Below are positions 9,623 through 17,627 of a stretch of 64,000 nt of DNA, piece after piece (the stretch's first letter is position 1; every line of letters starts with the position of its first letter). The stretch lies in NCBI RefSeq assembly GCF_001280065.1, contig NZ_LGEA01000014.1, forward strand, positions 1 to 64,000, given 5' to 3'. The translations under genes were made by a program, and so were the position numbers. Source of the stretch: Streptomyces sp. NRRL B-1140. Lineage in GTDB: Bacteria > Actinomycetota > Actinomycetes > Streptomycetales > Streptomycetaceae. A model generated the notes under the pieces. That model saw only the letters and a list, made by a program, of their open reading frames with translations. It did not search any database and had not been told where the DNA came from.

Positions 9623-10297
9623 CTACGCCGCTTCCTTCGCCTTGCTCGCGTACATGTCCACATACTCCTGCCCGGAGAGCCGCATGACCTCGGCCATCAC
9701 CGAGTCGGTCACGGCCCGCAGCACGTAGCGGTCCCGGTCCATCCCCTCGTACCGGGAGAACTCCATCGCCTCACCGAACCGCACCGTGACCTTGCCCGGC
9801 CGCGGCAGCCCGGCCCCACCCGGCTGCAACTTGTCCGTGCCGATCACGGCGAAGGGAACCACGGGCGCACCCGTCATCAGGGTCAGCCGGGCGATCCCCG
9901 TCCGCCCCCGGTACAGCCGCCCGTCGGGCGACCGCGTCCCCTCCGGGTAGATACCGAAGACCCGGCCCTCCTCCAGCACGCGACGCCCCGTCATCAGCGC
10001 GGCGACACCGCCCCGGCCGCCGTCGCGGTCGACGGGGATCATGCCGACGCCGGTGAAGAACCAGGCCATCAGCCGGCCCTTGAACCCCTTGCCGGTCACG
10101 TACTCGTCCTTGCCGATGAAGAAGACCTGCCGGTCGCAGACCAGCGGCATGATCATCGAGTCGATGAAGGTCAGGTGGTTGCCGGCCAGGATGACCGGGC
10201 CATCACCCGGAATGCGCTCCGCACCCTCCACCTGTGGGCGGAACATCAGGCGCATGATCGGACCGAGCACTGCCTTGATGAGCACGAAGCGGGACAA
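9623..10297 (-). CDS. 1-acyl-sn-glycerol-3-phosphate acyltransferase (PlsC family)
   Basis: The 224-residue membrane-associated enzyme carries the acyltransferase block I motif NHLTFID (HX4D) and the block III motif YPEGTRSPDG. It should acylate lysophosphatidic acid to phosphatidic acid, or a related glycerolipid. The start is taken as TTG at 10297 because a GGAGGG motif lies just upstream and the protein then begins LSRFVLIKAVLGPIMRLMF as in actinobacterial relatives; the longer frame to 10384 has no such site. It is divergent from glpQ across a 386-bp region. Streptomyces has several PlsC paralogues, so the exact lipid substrate is uncertain. Confidence 0.88.
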   Translation of the reverse strand: MSRFVLIKAVLGPIMRLMFRPQVEGAERIPGDGPVILAGNHLTFIDSMIMPLVCDRQVFFIGKDEYVTGKGFKGRLMAWFFTGVGMIPVDRDGGRGGVAALMTGRRVLEEGRVFGIYPEGTRSPDGRLYRGRTGIARLTLMTGAPVVPFAVIGTDKLQPGGAGLPRPGKVTVRFGEAMEFSRYEGMDRDRYVLRAVTDSVMAEVMRLSGQEYVDMYASKAKEAA

Positions 10298-10683
10298 CGG
10301 ACCCTCCGGTGTCAAGGAGTTCTGTATGAGTCTGTGCAGGTGAGGACGATACTCGTGGCCCCGGCCCTCGCGCACATCGGGCACGGCGACTTCACCGAGG
10401 CCTTACGCACTGTTGACGCACGTTTACCTGCGGTGGTGCCCCGCCGACGGCGCGAAACGCGACCGACATGCTGTGACGCACATCGCCCCGGTGGCCCCCG
10501 CACGCGTTCCCAGAACGGCCGAGCCGAATCGAACAGACACGACGAGCCGTCACATCATCCTCCCCACCAGCCTCTACGACATCCCACATCACCCGCGTGT
10601 TCCGCCCGCGGTCTCCCACTCGTCATGTACGCGCCCCTACGATCGGCGCGCACGGACGAGCCGAACCGGCGGAGAGGGCGCTC
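10298..10683. promoter_or_regulatory. Divergent promoter region between plsC-like gene and glpQ
   Basis: No gene is evident in these 386 bp. A TACGAT hexamer (10638-10643) is a fair -10 for glpQ, 40 bp before its ATG. At 10390-10428 there are PhoP-like heptamers, CTTCACC (10390), GTTGACG (10412) and GTTTACC (10422), the first two spaced by 22 bp. This matches the 11-bp periodicity of Streptomyces PHO boxes (GTTCACC units) only partly. Phosphate control of glpQ genes is known in the genus; here it is a suggestion. Confidence 0.4.
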
Positions 10684-11853
10684 ATGGGAACACGGGAGTC
10701 GAACGAAGAAACGAGTGGTACCGGGCGGCGGGCCCTGCTCGGCGCGGCGGTGCTCGGCGCCGGGGGAGCGGTCCTCGGCATGGCCGGCGCGGCGCGTGCC
10801 GACGGCGCCCGGCACGGCGGCGGAGCCGGCGGCGTCAAGAGCCTGCGCAAGCCGACCATCATCGGCCACCGCGGCGCCAGCGGATACCGCCCCGAGCACA
10901 CCTTCGGTTCGTACCAGCTGGCCCTCGACCTCGGTGCCGACGTCGTCGAGGCGGGCGACCTGGTCCCGACCAGGGACGGGCACCTGGTCTGCCGTCACGA
11001 GCCGGAGATCGGCGGCACCACGGACGTCGCCGACCACCCCGAGTTCGCCGGCCGCAAGAAGACCAAGCTGCTCGACGGCGTCTCCACCACCGGCTGGTTC
11101 ACCGAGGACTTCACGCTCGCCGAGCTGAAGACGCTGCGCGCTGTCGAGCGCATCCCGGCCAACCGCCCGCACAACACGCTGTACGACGGCCGCTGGGACA
11201 TCCCCACCTTCGAAGAGGTCCTCAGGTGGCAGGACGAGCAGACCCGCAGGCGCGGCAAGCAGGTGTGGATCTACCCCGAGCTCAAGCACCCGACCTATTT
11301 CCGCAAGCAGGGCCTGCCCCTGGAGGAGCGGGTAGCCAAGCTGCTGGGCAAGTACCGCAAGGACCGGCGCACCTCCCCGGTCATCCTCCAGTCCTTCGAG
11401 CCGACCAGCGTCCAGCGCCTGCGCAAGCTCGTCGACAACCCGCTGGTCGTCCTGCTGTCCTCGGCGGGATCCCGGCCCTGGGACTTCGTCGAGACCGGTG
11501 ATCCGCGCACGGTCGCCGACCTGGTCAAGCCGGCCGGCCTGAGGGAGATCGCCTCCTACGCGCAGGGCATCGGCCCGACCCTGGACCTGGTGATCCCCCG
11601 CGACGCCCAGGGCAGGCTCACCGAGCCGACGACGCTCGTCTCCGACGCGCACAAGGTGGGCCTGATCCTGCACCCCTACACCATGCGCAACGAAAACCCC
11701 TTCCTGCCCGCCGACTTCCGCAAGGGCGCGGACCCGGACGCCTACGGTGACGTCTTCGGTGCCTACGAGGCGTACTTCGCGACGGGCATCGACGGCGTCT
11801 TCACCGACCAGCCCGACACGGGTCGGCTGGCCCGCGAGGACTTCACCGGCTGA
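10684..11853 (+). CDS. glpQ: Secreted glycerophosphodiester phosphodiesterase
   Basis: The 389-residue enzyme hydrolyses glycerophosphodiesters to glycerol-3-phosphate and an alcohol, recycling phospholipid head groups and teichoic acid as phosphate sources. The N-terminus has a Tat signal (TGRRALLGAAVLGAGG, AXA-type site near ARA). The GDPD domain starts with IIGHRGASGYRPEHT, holding the catalytic His and Arg, followed by the metal-binding region. A second conserved His is in LVCRHEPEI. The start ATG at 10684 follows GGAGAGGG; the longer frame has no signal peptide at its start. Two hairpins follow the gene. Length and motifs fit the Tat-exported glpQ group of Streptomyces. Confidence 0.93.
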   Translation: MGTRESNEETSGTGRRALLGAAVLGAGGAVLGMAGAARADGARHGGGAGGVKSLRKPTIIGHRGASGYRPEHTFGSYQLALDLGADVVEAGDLVPTRDGHLVCRHEPEIGGTTDVADHPEFAGRKKTKLLDGVSTTGWFTEDFTLAELKTLRAVERIPANRPHNTLYDGRWDIPTFEEVLRWQDEQTRRRGKQVWIYPELKHPTYFRKQGLPLEERVAKLLGKYRKDRRTSPVILQSFEPTSVQRLRKLVDNPLVVLLSSAGSRPWDFVETGDPRTVADLVKPAGLREIASYAQGIGPTLDLVIPRDAQGRLTEPTTLVSDAHKVGLILHPYTMRNENPFLPADFRKGADPDAYGDVFGAYEAYFATGIDGVFTDQPDTGRLAREDFTG

Positions 11854-11863
11854 GCCGGGTCAA

Positions 11864-11930
11864 CGTCCGGGCCCAAGGCCCCCGGACGAGTGAGCTTCGG
11901 CCGCCCGGGCAACCCGCCGCCCGGGCGGCC
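11864..11930 (+). terminator. Tandem terminator hairpins after glpQ
   Basis: Hairpin one: CGTCCGGG (11864-11871) with CCCGGACG (11881-11888). Hairpin two: GGCCGCCCGGGC (11899-11910) with GCCCGGGCGGCC (11919-11930), both with perfect arms. They separate glpQ from the sigma-like gene that starts at 11945. Confidence 0.75.
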
Positions 11931-11944
11931 GCGTCGCTCCGCAT

Positions 11945-12439
11945 ATGACGCACGACCTGGTCGCCGCCCTGCGCCCGCTGCTCACCGCCGAGGCCTCCGC
12001 CGAGGCATATTCCACCGGAACCGAGCCGGGTGACCTGGAACAGGCGGTCTGGCTCCGTCTGCTGGAGCGGCTCGCCGCCGAAGGGCCGCCGCTCGACCCC
12101 GCGCGGTGGCTCCGCAGAGCCGTCCGCTCCGAGGTGCGCCGCGCCCGCCGGACCAGCCGCCTCGAACGGCCGTACTCAGGTGAACCGGTCGACGACGGGG
12201 GCCGCGACCCCGAACAGCTCGCCCTCGCCGCGGCCCGTGGCCGGGCCCTGCGCGAGGCCGTGCGCCGCCTCCCGGGCCGCTGCCCCCGGCTGATGGAGGC
12301 GCTGCTCTCGCCTGAGGACCTGACATACCGGGAAATCGCAGGGGAGTTGGGTATCTCACAGGGGAGCCTTGGCCCGGAACGTTCCAGATGCCTGGGATGT
12401 CTCAGGAGATTACTGACGCCGGAGGTTGCGGCCCGCTGA
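11945..12439 (+). CDS. Small sigma-70-like (ECF-type) protein
   Basis: The 164-residue protein resembles a minimal ECF sigma factor. An acidic region-2-like segment (GDLEQAVWLRLLERL) is followed by a basic stretch (RAVRSEVRRARRTSRLERP) and a C-terminal region-4-type helix-turn-helix (LTYREIAGELGISQGSLGPERSRCLGCLRRLL). The region 4 core is well kept; region 2 is short, so promoter-melting ability is uncertain. Starts only 14 bp after the glpQ terminator. No anti-sigma factor is next to it. The following GNAT gene begins 56 bp past its stop. Confidence 0.8.
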   Translation: MTHDLVAALRPLLTAEASAEAYSTGTEPGDLEQAVWLRLLERLAAEGPPLDPARWLRRAVRSEVRRARRTSRLERPYSGEPVDDGGRDPEQLALAAARGRALREAVRRLPGRCPRLMEALLSPEDLTYREIAGELGISQGSLGPERSRCLGCLRRLLTPEVAAR

Positions 12440-12495
12440 GGACGGGGATAGGAGTGGGGACACCAGGTGATCAGATGAGCGGGAGGCGTGCGCAC

Positions 12496-12993
12496 ATGGG
12501 CATGAGCGTGACCATCTCTGCGGCGACCGGGCAGGACGCGGAGCAGATCTTCAGACTGCAGTACCTGTGCTTCCAGTCGGAGGCGGCCCTGTACGGGAAC
12601 TACCGCATCGACCCGCTCGTCCAAACCCTCGACTCGGTCCGCGAGGAGGTCACGCGCGACTGCGTCTTCGTGGCTCGGCTCGGCGAGGAGGTCGTCGGCT
12701 CGGTCCGGGGCTCGGTCACCGAGGACGGCGCCGCCGCGATCGGCAAGCTCTGCGTCCACCCCCGCCTTCAGGGCCACGGCATCGGCGCCCGTCTTCTCAG
12801 GGCGGCCGAATCGGCCCTCGCCGGCGACCACGGCGCCACCCGCTTCCGCCTCCACACCGGCCACCGCAGCGAGGGCAACCTCCGCCTCTACCGGAAGGTC
12901 GGCTACGAAACGGTCGGCACGTCCCAGGGCACGGACGGTGTCCCGATGATCGTCCTGGAGAAGCCGGCGAGCACCTACGCGGCGACGGCGTGA
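12496..12993 (+). CDS. GNAT-family N-acetyltransferase
   Basis: The 165-residue protein has the acetyl-CoA-binding motif A (GKLCVHPRLQGHGIGARLLRAAE, with the Q/RxxGxG/A signature in QGHGIG) and the closing strand-helix LRLYRKVGYETVGT. The family transfers acetyl groups to amines, but the substrate is not predictable. The start ATG at 12496 follows GGGAGG (12480-12485); an ATG at 12475 is an alternative and the longest frame overlaps the sigma-like gene. It sits downstream of the sigma-like gene on the same strand and may share its transcript. Confidence 0.88.
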   Translation: MGMSVTISAATGQDAEQIFRLQYLCFQSEAALYGNYRIDPLVQTLDSVREEVTRDCVFVARLGEEVVGSVRGSVTEDGAAAIGKLCVHPRLQGHGIGARLLRAAESALAGDHGATRFRLHTGHRSEGNLRLYRKVGYETVGTSQGTDGVPMIVLEKPASTYAATA

Positions 12994-12997
12994 TCTT

Positions 12998-13034
12998 CGC
13001 CCCATCAGGGGCGCGGGGAGTTGCGCGAGCAACC
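12998..13034 (+). repeat. Dispersed intergenic repeat, copy 4
   Basis: CGCCCCATCAGGGGCGCGGGG followed by AGTTGCGCGAGC starts 5 bp past the GNAT stop. The CGCCCC/GGGGCG stem is intact, while the tail has diverged from the other three copies. It lies between convergent genes and may terminate both. Confidence 0.7.
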
Positions 13035-13063
13035 ACACACGGCCCGCGGCCGCCTGACGAACC

Positions 13064-13471
13064 TCAGGCGGCACCGTCGCGAGGCGCACCCTTCCGCAGC
13101 CAGTAAATGGCGGACACCGGCAAGATCACGGGGATGAACAGATACCCCATCCCGAAGTCCGACCACACGGTCGCATCCGGGAAGGCGGACGGCTCGACCA
13201 ACGTCCAGGTCCCCACCGTCAGCACACCCACCAACTCGGCGACACAGCAAGCCAGCGCAGCCTTCCGCGCTGTCTCCCCACCCCGCACCAGCGAGTACGT
13301 GATGAACCCGTACACGACACCGGCCACGGCCGACAGCGAGTAGGCCAGCGGCGCCCGGTCGAACTCCGTCGCGATCTGGAACGCGGACCGCGACACCGCC
13401 CCCACGACCATCACGCCGTACAGCCACACCAGCAGCGTGCCCGGTCCGCTGATCAGCCTGCGCCGGCTCAC
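13064..13471 (-). CDS. Integral membrane protein, function unknown
   Basis: The 135-residue protein has about four hydrophobic helices (LLVWLYGVMVVGAV, YSLSAVAGVVYGFITYSLV, ALACCVAELVGVLTVGTW, GYLFIPVILPVSAIYWL) and a short polar tail. GTG at 13471 is chosen because GGGGAGG lies 5-6 bp upstream and the upstream gene stops 2 bp before it, so the two are coupled. An ATG at 13492 would extend it into the previous gene. I recognise it only as a conserved Streptomyces membrane protein. Confidence 0.78.
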   Translation of the reverse strand: MSRRRLISGPGTLLVWLYGVMVVGAVSRSAFQIATEFDRAPLAYSLSAVAGVVYGFITYSLVRGGETARKAALACCVAELVGVLTVGTWTLVEPSAFPDATVWSDFGMGYLFIPVILPVSAIYWLRKGAPRDGAA

Positions 13472-13472
13472 C

Positions 13473-13832
13473 TCAGCCTCCCCAGATGTCATAGAGACGC
13501 ACCTCCAGCACCGCCAGCACCACACCGCCGGCGGCCACCGTCACCGAACCCCACCGGGTCCGCTCGGCCAGCGACATGAACCCCGCCGCCGGGACGCACG
13601 CGAACGCCCCCAGCAGATACGCCACGAAGATCGTCGTACCCTGCTCCGGCTTCTCGCCCTGCGCCAGCAGCACGATCCCGACGACCAGCTGGACCAGCGA
13701 CAGGAGCGTGACCACGGCCATCCCGATGAAGTGCCAGTCCTTCGTCGGCTGGTCGCGGTAGGCCGCCCAGCCGCACCAGGCGGCGAGCAGCAGCGCGGCG
13801 ACGCCGGTCACCAGCGTCAGGGCATTCAGCAT
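13473..13832 (-). CDS. Integral membrane protein, function unknown
   Basis: The 119-residue protein has about four membrane segments (MLNALTLVTGVAALLLAAW, GMAVVTLLSLVQLVVGIVLL, TTIFVAYLLGAFACVPAAG, WGSVTVAAGGVVLAVLE). Its stop codon lies directly before the start of the second membrane protein on the same strand, so they form a two-gene unit and probably a complex. Divergent from the HAD phosphatase gene, with a 69-bp shared promoter region. No named domain recognised. Confidence 0.82.
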   Translation of the reverse strand: MLNALTLVTGVAALLLAAWCGWAAYRDQPTKDWHFIGMAVVTLLSLVQLVVGIVLLAQGEKPEQGTTIFVAYLLGAFACVPAAGFMSLAERTRWGSVTVAAGGVVLAVLEVRLYDIWGG

Positions 13833-13901
13833 GCAGCGACCTTATTACGGCCGAAAAGGCCCCCTGCTTCCGGCCCTGGCCTGCACCGTAGGGTCGAGGC
13901 C

Positions 13902-14552
13902 ATGACGATCCACGCCCAGGCCCTGCTGTTCGACAACGACGGAACCCTCGTCTCCTCCCTCGCCTCGGTGGACCGCTGCTGGACGCGGTGGGCCGGGGAG
14001 TACGGGATCACGGCCGAGGAGTTCGCCCGCGTCGAGCTGCACGGACGGCCGGCCGCGGAGATAGCCGCCGACCTGCTGCCCGCCGAGATCGTGCCGGCCG
14101 CCGTCGCGCGGATCGAGGACCTGGAGGTGGAGGACGTGCCCAACGACGGGGTGCACCTGCTGCCGGGCACCCGGGCCTTCCTCGACGCGCTGCCCGCCGA
14201 ACGCTGGGCCGTCGTCACCTCGGCCACCCGGCGCCTGGCCGAGGCCCGGCTCGACGCCGTCGGCATCCTGCCCAAGACCCTCGTCGCCGCCGACGACATC
14301 ACGCGCGGCAAGCCCGACCCCGAGCCCTATCTGCTCGCCGCCCGCGCGCTCGGCGTCGACCCGGAGCACTGCGTCGTCTTCGAGGACGCCCCGGCCGGCC
14401 TGACGGCCGGCCGCGCCGCGGGCATGACCACCGTGGCGTTGACCACAACCCATCAGGCCCACGAACTCCACGCCGATCTGGTCGTCGGGAATCTGTCGGC
14501 CCTGTCCGCACTGGTCACCGAGCGGGGTGTGGAGATCTCCGTGCGCGGCTGA
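13902..14552 (+). CDS. HAD-superfamily phosphatase (beta-phosphoglucomutase/sugar-phosphatase type)
   Basis: The 216-residue protein has HAD motif I FDNDGTL (nucleophile Asp and general acid Asp), motif II around VVTSAT, a Lys in ITRGKPDPEPYL and motif IV VFEDAPAGLTAGRAAGM. This set is typical of subfamily IA phosphatases that act on sugar phosphates, such as YfbT/HxpA-like enzymes. The start ATG at 13902 puts motif I ten residues in, as expected; the much longer frame from 13437 is antisense to the membrane genes. Substrate inferred from subfamily only. Confidence 0.9.
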   Translation: MTIHAQALLFDNDGTLVSSLASVDRCWTRWAGEYGITAEEFARVELHGRPAAEIAADLLPAEIVPAAVARIEDLEVEDVPNDGVHLLPGTRAFLDALPAERWAVVTSATRRLAEARLDAVGILPKTLVAADDITRGKPDPEPYLLAARALGVDPEHCVVFEDAPAGLTAGRAAGMTTVALTTTHQAHELHADLVVGNLSALSALVTERGVEISVRG

Positions 14553-14634
14553 CACTCCGGGACCCCGTCCACCGCTGTCCAGCATGCGGACAGCGGAGGG
14601 CCGGTCAGGACCGTACGCGTGTTTTACTGACGGC

Positions 14635-14721
14635 ATGACCACGACGAGCGACCGCATCCCCGCGACCGAGGCGACCATGACGCCCGGTGCTCGTTGTATG
14701 TGTCGAATGTGCGCCTTCTAG
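14635..14721 (+). CDS. Cys/Met-rich leader peptide preceding metNIQ
   Basis: A 28-codon frame from ATG 14635, or 14 codons from ATG 14677, ends RCMCRMCAF-stop: three Cys and two Met among nine codons. Two of the Cys codons are TGT, the rarer choice in this GC-rich genome. It lies about 205 bp upstream of a methionine importer. Cys-rich leaderless peptides act as cysteine attenuators in other actinobacteria, so ribosome stalling on charged tRNA-Cys or tRNA-Met levels could set metNIQ expression. Downstream RNA contains competing pairings. This is inference from pattern and position. Confidence 0.55.
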   Translation: MTTTSDRIPATEATMTPGARCMCRMCAF

Positions 14722-14744
14722 AGGGCCCCTGCACCACCCCTGAG

Positions 14745-14862
14745 CTCGCGCCCCGAAGCGAGACGCGGCCTGTCCGCACGCCCTGAGCGTCGCGTGACCC
14801 GAGCCGCCCCGCGCACATGTTCTCCCCGGTTCCACTCCCCAGCGAGAACCGTGTCGCGTCTC
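14745..14862 (+). promoter_or_regulatory. Possible attenuator RNA between leader peptide and metN
   Basis: CTCGC (14745-14749) can pair with GCGAG (14758-14762), whereas GAGACGCG (14760-14767) can instead pair with CGCGTCTC (14855-14862). The two choices share bases 14760-14762 and exclude each other. They begin 24 nt after the leader stop codon, as an attenuation switch would. No S-box (SAM riboswitch) core was seen in 14553-14925. Pairing was judged by eye only. Confidence 0.35.
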
Positions 14863-14925
14863 TGACCGAATGCACCTGTGCCCGGGCACACCCACGCCCG
14901 CGCACTCGACAGTGACGGAATCCCA

Positions 14926-15960
14926 GTGATCACCACTTCGGGCCTGACCAAGGTCTACCGTGCACGCGGCCGTGAGGTCACCGCCCTGGACGGCGTCGAC
15001 CTGCACGTCCGCGAGGGCGAGGTGTACGGCGTCATCGGCCAGTCCGGCGCCGGCAAGTCCTCGCTCATCCGCTGCGTCAACCTGCTGGAACGCCCCACCG
15101 CCGGGACCGTGACCGTCGCCGGGCAGGACCTGACCGCCCTGGCCGGCCGCGGCCCGCGCGCCGGGAGGGAACTGCGTCAGGCGCGCAGCCGTATCGGCAT
15201 GGTCTTCCAGCATTTCAACCTGCTGTCCTCCCGGACCGTGCAGGACAACGTCGAGCTGCCGCTGGAGATCCTCGGGAAGTCCGGGCGGGAACGCTCCCGC
15301 AAGGCGCTGGAACTGCTCGACCTGGTCGGCCTCGCCGACAAGGCCAAGTCCTACCCGGCGCAGCTATCCGGCGGCCAGAAGCAGCGCGTCGGCATCGCCC
15401 GCGCCCTCGCCGGGGACCCGAAGGTCCTGCTGTCCGACGAGGCCACCAGTGCCCTCGACCCGGAGACCACCCGTTCGATCCTGGCGCTGCTGCGCGACCT
15501 GAACCGCCAGCTCGGCCTGACCGTCCTGCTCATCACCCACGAGATGGACGTCGTCAAGTCGGTCTGCGACTCGGCCGCCCTCATGGAGAACGGGCGCATC
15601 GTCGAGTCCGGCACCGTCAGCGAACTCCTCGCGACCCCCGGTTCGGAACTCGCCTCGGCGCTGTTCCCGCTCGGCGGCGAGGCCTCCGGCGAGGACCGCA
15701 CCGTCATCGACGTCACCTTCCAGGGCGAGAGCGCCACCCAGCCGGTCATCTCGCAGCTCGCCCGCACCTACAACATCGACATATCGATCCTCGGCGCCGC
15801 CATCGACACCGTCGGCGGCCTCCAGGTCGGCCGCATGCGCATCGAACTGCCCGGCCGCTACGAGGACAACGTCGTGCCCATCGGCTTCCTGCGTGAAAAG
15901 GGCCTCCAGATCGACCTCCTGGGCCACGACTCCGAACCGGTGAAGGAAGGTGCCAAGTGA
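14926..15960 (+). CDS. metN: Methionine ABC importer, ATP-binding protein
   Basis: The 344-residue ATPase powers uptake of D/L-methionine with MetI and MetQ. Visible: Walker A GQSGAGKSS (residues 38-46), ABC signature LSGGQKQRVGIARAL (about 147-161), Walker B VLLSDEATSALDPE (about 167-180), and a C-terminal NIL (ACT-like) regulatory domain (about 263-340) that in relatives binds methionine and shuts the pump. The start GTG at 14926 gives VITTSGLTKVYRARGREVTA, the usual N-terminus; 16 extra residues are possible upstream. The stop overlaps metI by 4 bp. Upstream leader peptide suggests control by Cys/Met supply. Confidence 0.95.
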   Translation: MITTSGLTKVYRARGREVTALDGVDLHVREGEVYGVIGQSGAGKSSLIRCVNLLERPTAGTVTVAGQDLTALAGRGPRAGRELRQARSRIGMVFQHFNLLSSRTVQDNVELPLEILGKSGRERSRKALELLDLVGLADKAKSYPAQLSGGQKQRVGIARALAGDPKVLLSDEATSALDPETTRSILALLRDLNRQLGLTVLLITHEMDVVKSVCDSAALMENGRIVESGTVSELLATPGSELASALFPLGGEASGEDRTVIDVTFQGESATQPVISQLARTYNIDISILGAAIDTVGGLQVGRMRIELPGRYEDNVVPIGFLREKGLQIDLLGHDSEPVKEGAK

Positions 15961-16664
15961 CCTGGTCCGAGATGCAGCCCCTGCTGGAACAGGCGTGTTG
16001 GGACACGCTCTACATGGTCGGCTGGTCCACGCTCATCGCCGTCGCGGGCGGACTGCCGCTCGGCATCCTGCTCGTCCTCACCGACCGTGGCGGACTCCTG
16101 CAGAACCTCGCCGCCAACAAGGTCATCGGGCAGGTCGTGAACATCGCCCGCTCCCTGCCGTTCATCATCCTGATGGTCGCGCTGATGGGCTTCACCCGCT
16201 CGATCACCGGCACGACCATCGGCGTGGAAGCCGCCATCGTGCCGCTCGCCGTCGGCGCCATCCCGTTCTTCGCGCGCCTGGTGGAGACGGCCGTCCGCGA
16301 AGTGGACCACGGGCTCGTCGAGGCCGTGCAGGCCATGGGCGGCAACACCTGGACCGTCGTCCGCAAGGTCCTCGTCCCCGAGTCCCTGCCGTCACTGATC
16401 TCCAGCGTCACCACCACGATCGTCGCCCTCATCGGCTACTCGGCCATGGCGGGCACCGTCGGCGCCGGCGGTCTCGGCGACATCGCCATCCGCTACGGCT
16501 ACCAGCGCTTCGAGACCCAGCTGATGTGGATCACCGTCGCGATCCTCGCCGTCGTCATCTCGGTCATCCAGTTCGCCGGCGACTACGCGGCCCGCTCCCT
16601 GCACCGCCGCGGCGCCCACTCCGGCCCCGCCCCCAAACTGCGGCTCCTCAAAGCCGCCTCCTGA
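15957..16664 (+). CDS. metI: Methionine ABC importer, permease
   Basis: The 235-residue membrane protein has about five helices typical of MetI-type permeases. The EAA-type loop VEAVQAMGGNTWTVVRKVLVP contacts MetN. It starts at a GTG that overlaps the metN stop (GTGA). Together with metN and metQ it forms a complete methionine importer; the operon order N-I-Q is the standard one. Confidence 0.95.
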   Translation: MTWSEMQPLLEQACWDTLYMVGWSTLIAVAGGLPLGILLVLTDRGGLLQNLAANKVIGQVVNIARSLPFIILMVALMGFTRSITGTTIGVEAAIVPLAVGAIPFFARLVETAVREVDHGLVEAVQAMGGNTWTVVRKVLVPESLPSLISSVTTTIVALIGYSAMAGTVGAGGLGDIAIRYGYQRFETQLMWITVAILAVVISVIQFAGDYAARSLHRRGAHSGPAPKLRLLKAAS

Positions 16665-16726
16665 GCCCCTCGTCCACCCACGACGAGGTCGCACCACTCG
16701 CAAGGTCATAAGGAAAGGCACTTTTC

Positions 16727-17545
16727 GTGCGTAACACCGCCAAGATCACCACCGCCGTCCTCGCTGCCGGAGCCCTCACCCTCGGGCTCAGCGCCTGCGG
16801 CGCGGACAGCTCCGACACCGACGGGCCCCTGATCGTCGCCGCCAGCCCCGTCCCGCACGCCGAGATCCTGAACTACGTCAAGGACAACCTGGCGAAGAAG
16901 GAGGGCCTCGATCTGCAGGTCAAGGAGTTCACCGACTACGTCACGCCGAACACGGCGACGCAGGACGGCTCCGTCGGCGCCAACTACTTCCAGAACAAGC
17001 CGTACCTCGACGACTTCAACAAGAAGAACGGCACCGACATCGTGCCCGTCGTCACGGTCCACCTGGAACCGCTCGGTCTTTACTCCCACAAGGTCAAGAA
17101 GGCCGACGACCTGAAGAGCGGTGCGACCGTCGCCATCCCCAACGACACGGTCAACGAGGCCCGCGCCCTCAAGCTCCTCGCCGCCAACGGGCTCATCACC
17201 CTCAAGCCGGGCGTCGGCAACGAGGCGACCCCCTCCGACATCAGCAAGAACCCCAAGAACCTCAAGTTCAAGGAGCTGGAGGCGGCCCAGACGCCGCGCT
17301 CCCTCGACGACGTGGACGCCGCCGTGGTCAACGGCAACTACGCCATCGAGTCCGACCTCAAGCCGTCCAAGGACGCCCTCGTCCTGGAGTCCCCGAAGAA
17401 CAACCCCTACGGCAACTTCCTCGCCGTCAAGAAGGGCAACGAGGACGACCCGCGCGTGAAGAAGCTCGCCAAGCTCCTCACCTCTCCCGAGGTCAAGAAG
17501 TTCATCCAGGACAAGTACGCCGGCTCCGTGCTCGCCTCCTTCTGA
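16727..17545 (+). CDS. metQ: Methionine-binding lipoprotein (NlpA family)
   Basis: The 272-residue lipoprotein has signal peptide and lipobox LSAC (Cys24), followed by the NlpA/MetQ fold. It captures methionine outside the membrane and delivers it to MetI. Conserved blocks include HAEILNYVKDNLAKKEGLDLQVKEF, and DYVTPNTATQDGSVGANYFQN matches the family signature. GTG start at 16727 with AAGGAAAGG 8-9 bp upstream. It is 62 bp behind metI on the same strand. A stem-loop follows at 17574-17596. Confidence 0.95.
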   Translation: MRNTAKITTAVLAAGALTLGLSACGADSSDTDGPLIVAASPVPHAEILNYVKDNLAKKEGLDLQVKEFTDYVTPNTATQDGSVGANYFQNKPYLDDFNKKNGTDIVPVVTVHLEPLGLYSHKVKKADDLKSGATVAIPNDTVNEARALKLLAANGLITLKPGVGNEATPSDISKNPKNLKFKELEAAQTPRSLDDVDAAVVNGNYAIESDLKPSKDALVLESPKNNPYGNFLAVKKGNEDDPRVKKLAKLLTSPEVKKFIQDKYAGSVLASF

Positions 17546-17573
17546 GCCCACACCCGGCACTCGCACACGGGAT

Positions 17574-17596
17574 CCTCCCCCCACCCGGTGGGGAGG
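17574..17596 (+). terminator. Probable terminator of metNIQ
   Basis: CCTCCCCCCAC, a CCG loop and GTGGGGAGG pair with a small bulge, 29 bp past the metQ stop. No U-tract. Confidence 0.55.
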
Positions 17597-17627
17597 GTGC
17601 CGTGGTGCGGATCAGTGCTTTCATGCT

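Noticed and set aside
14553..14925. SAM (S-box) riboswitch before metN
   Set aside because: No conserved S-box core seen; the Cys/Met leader frame explains the region better.
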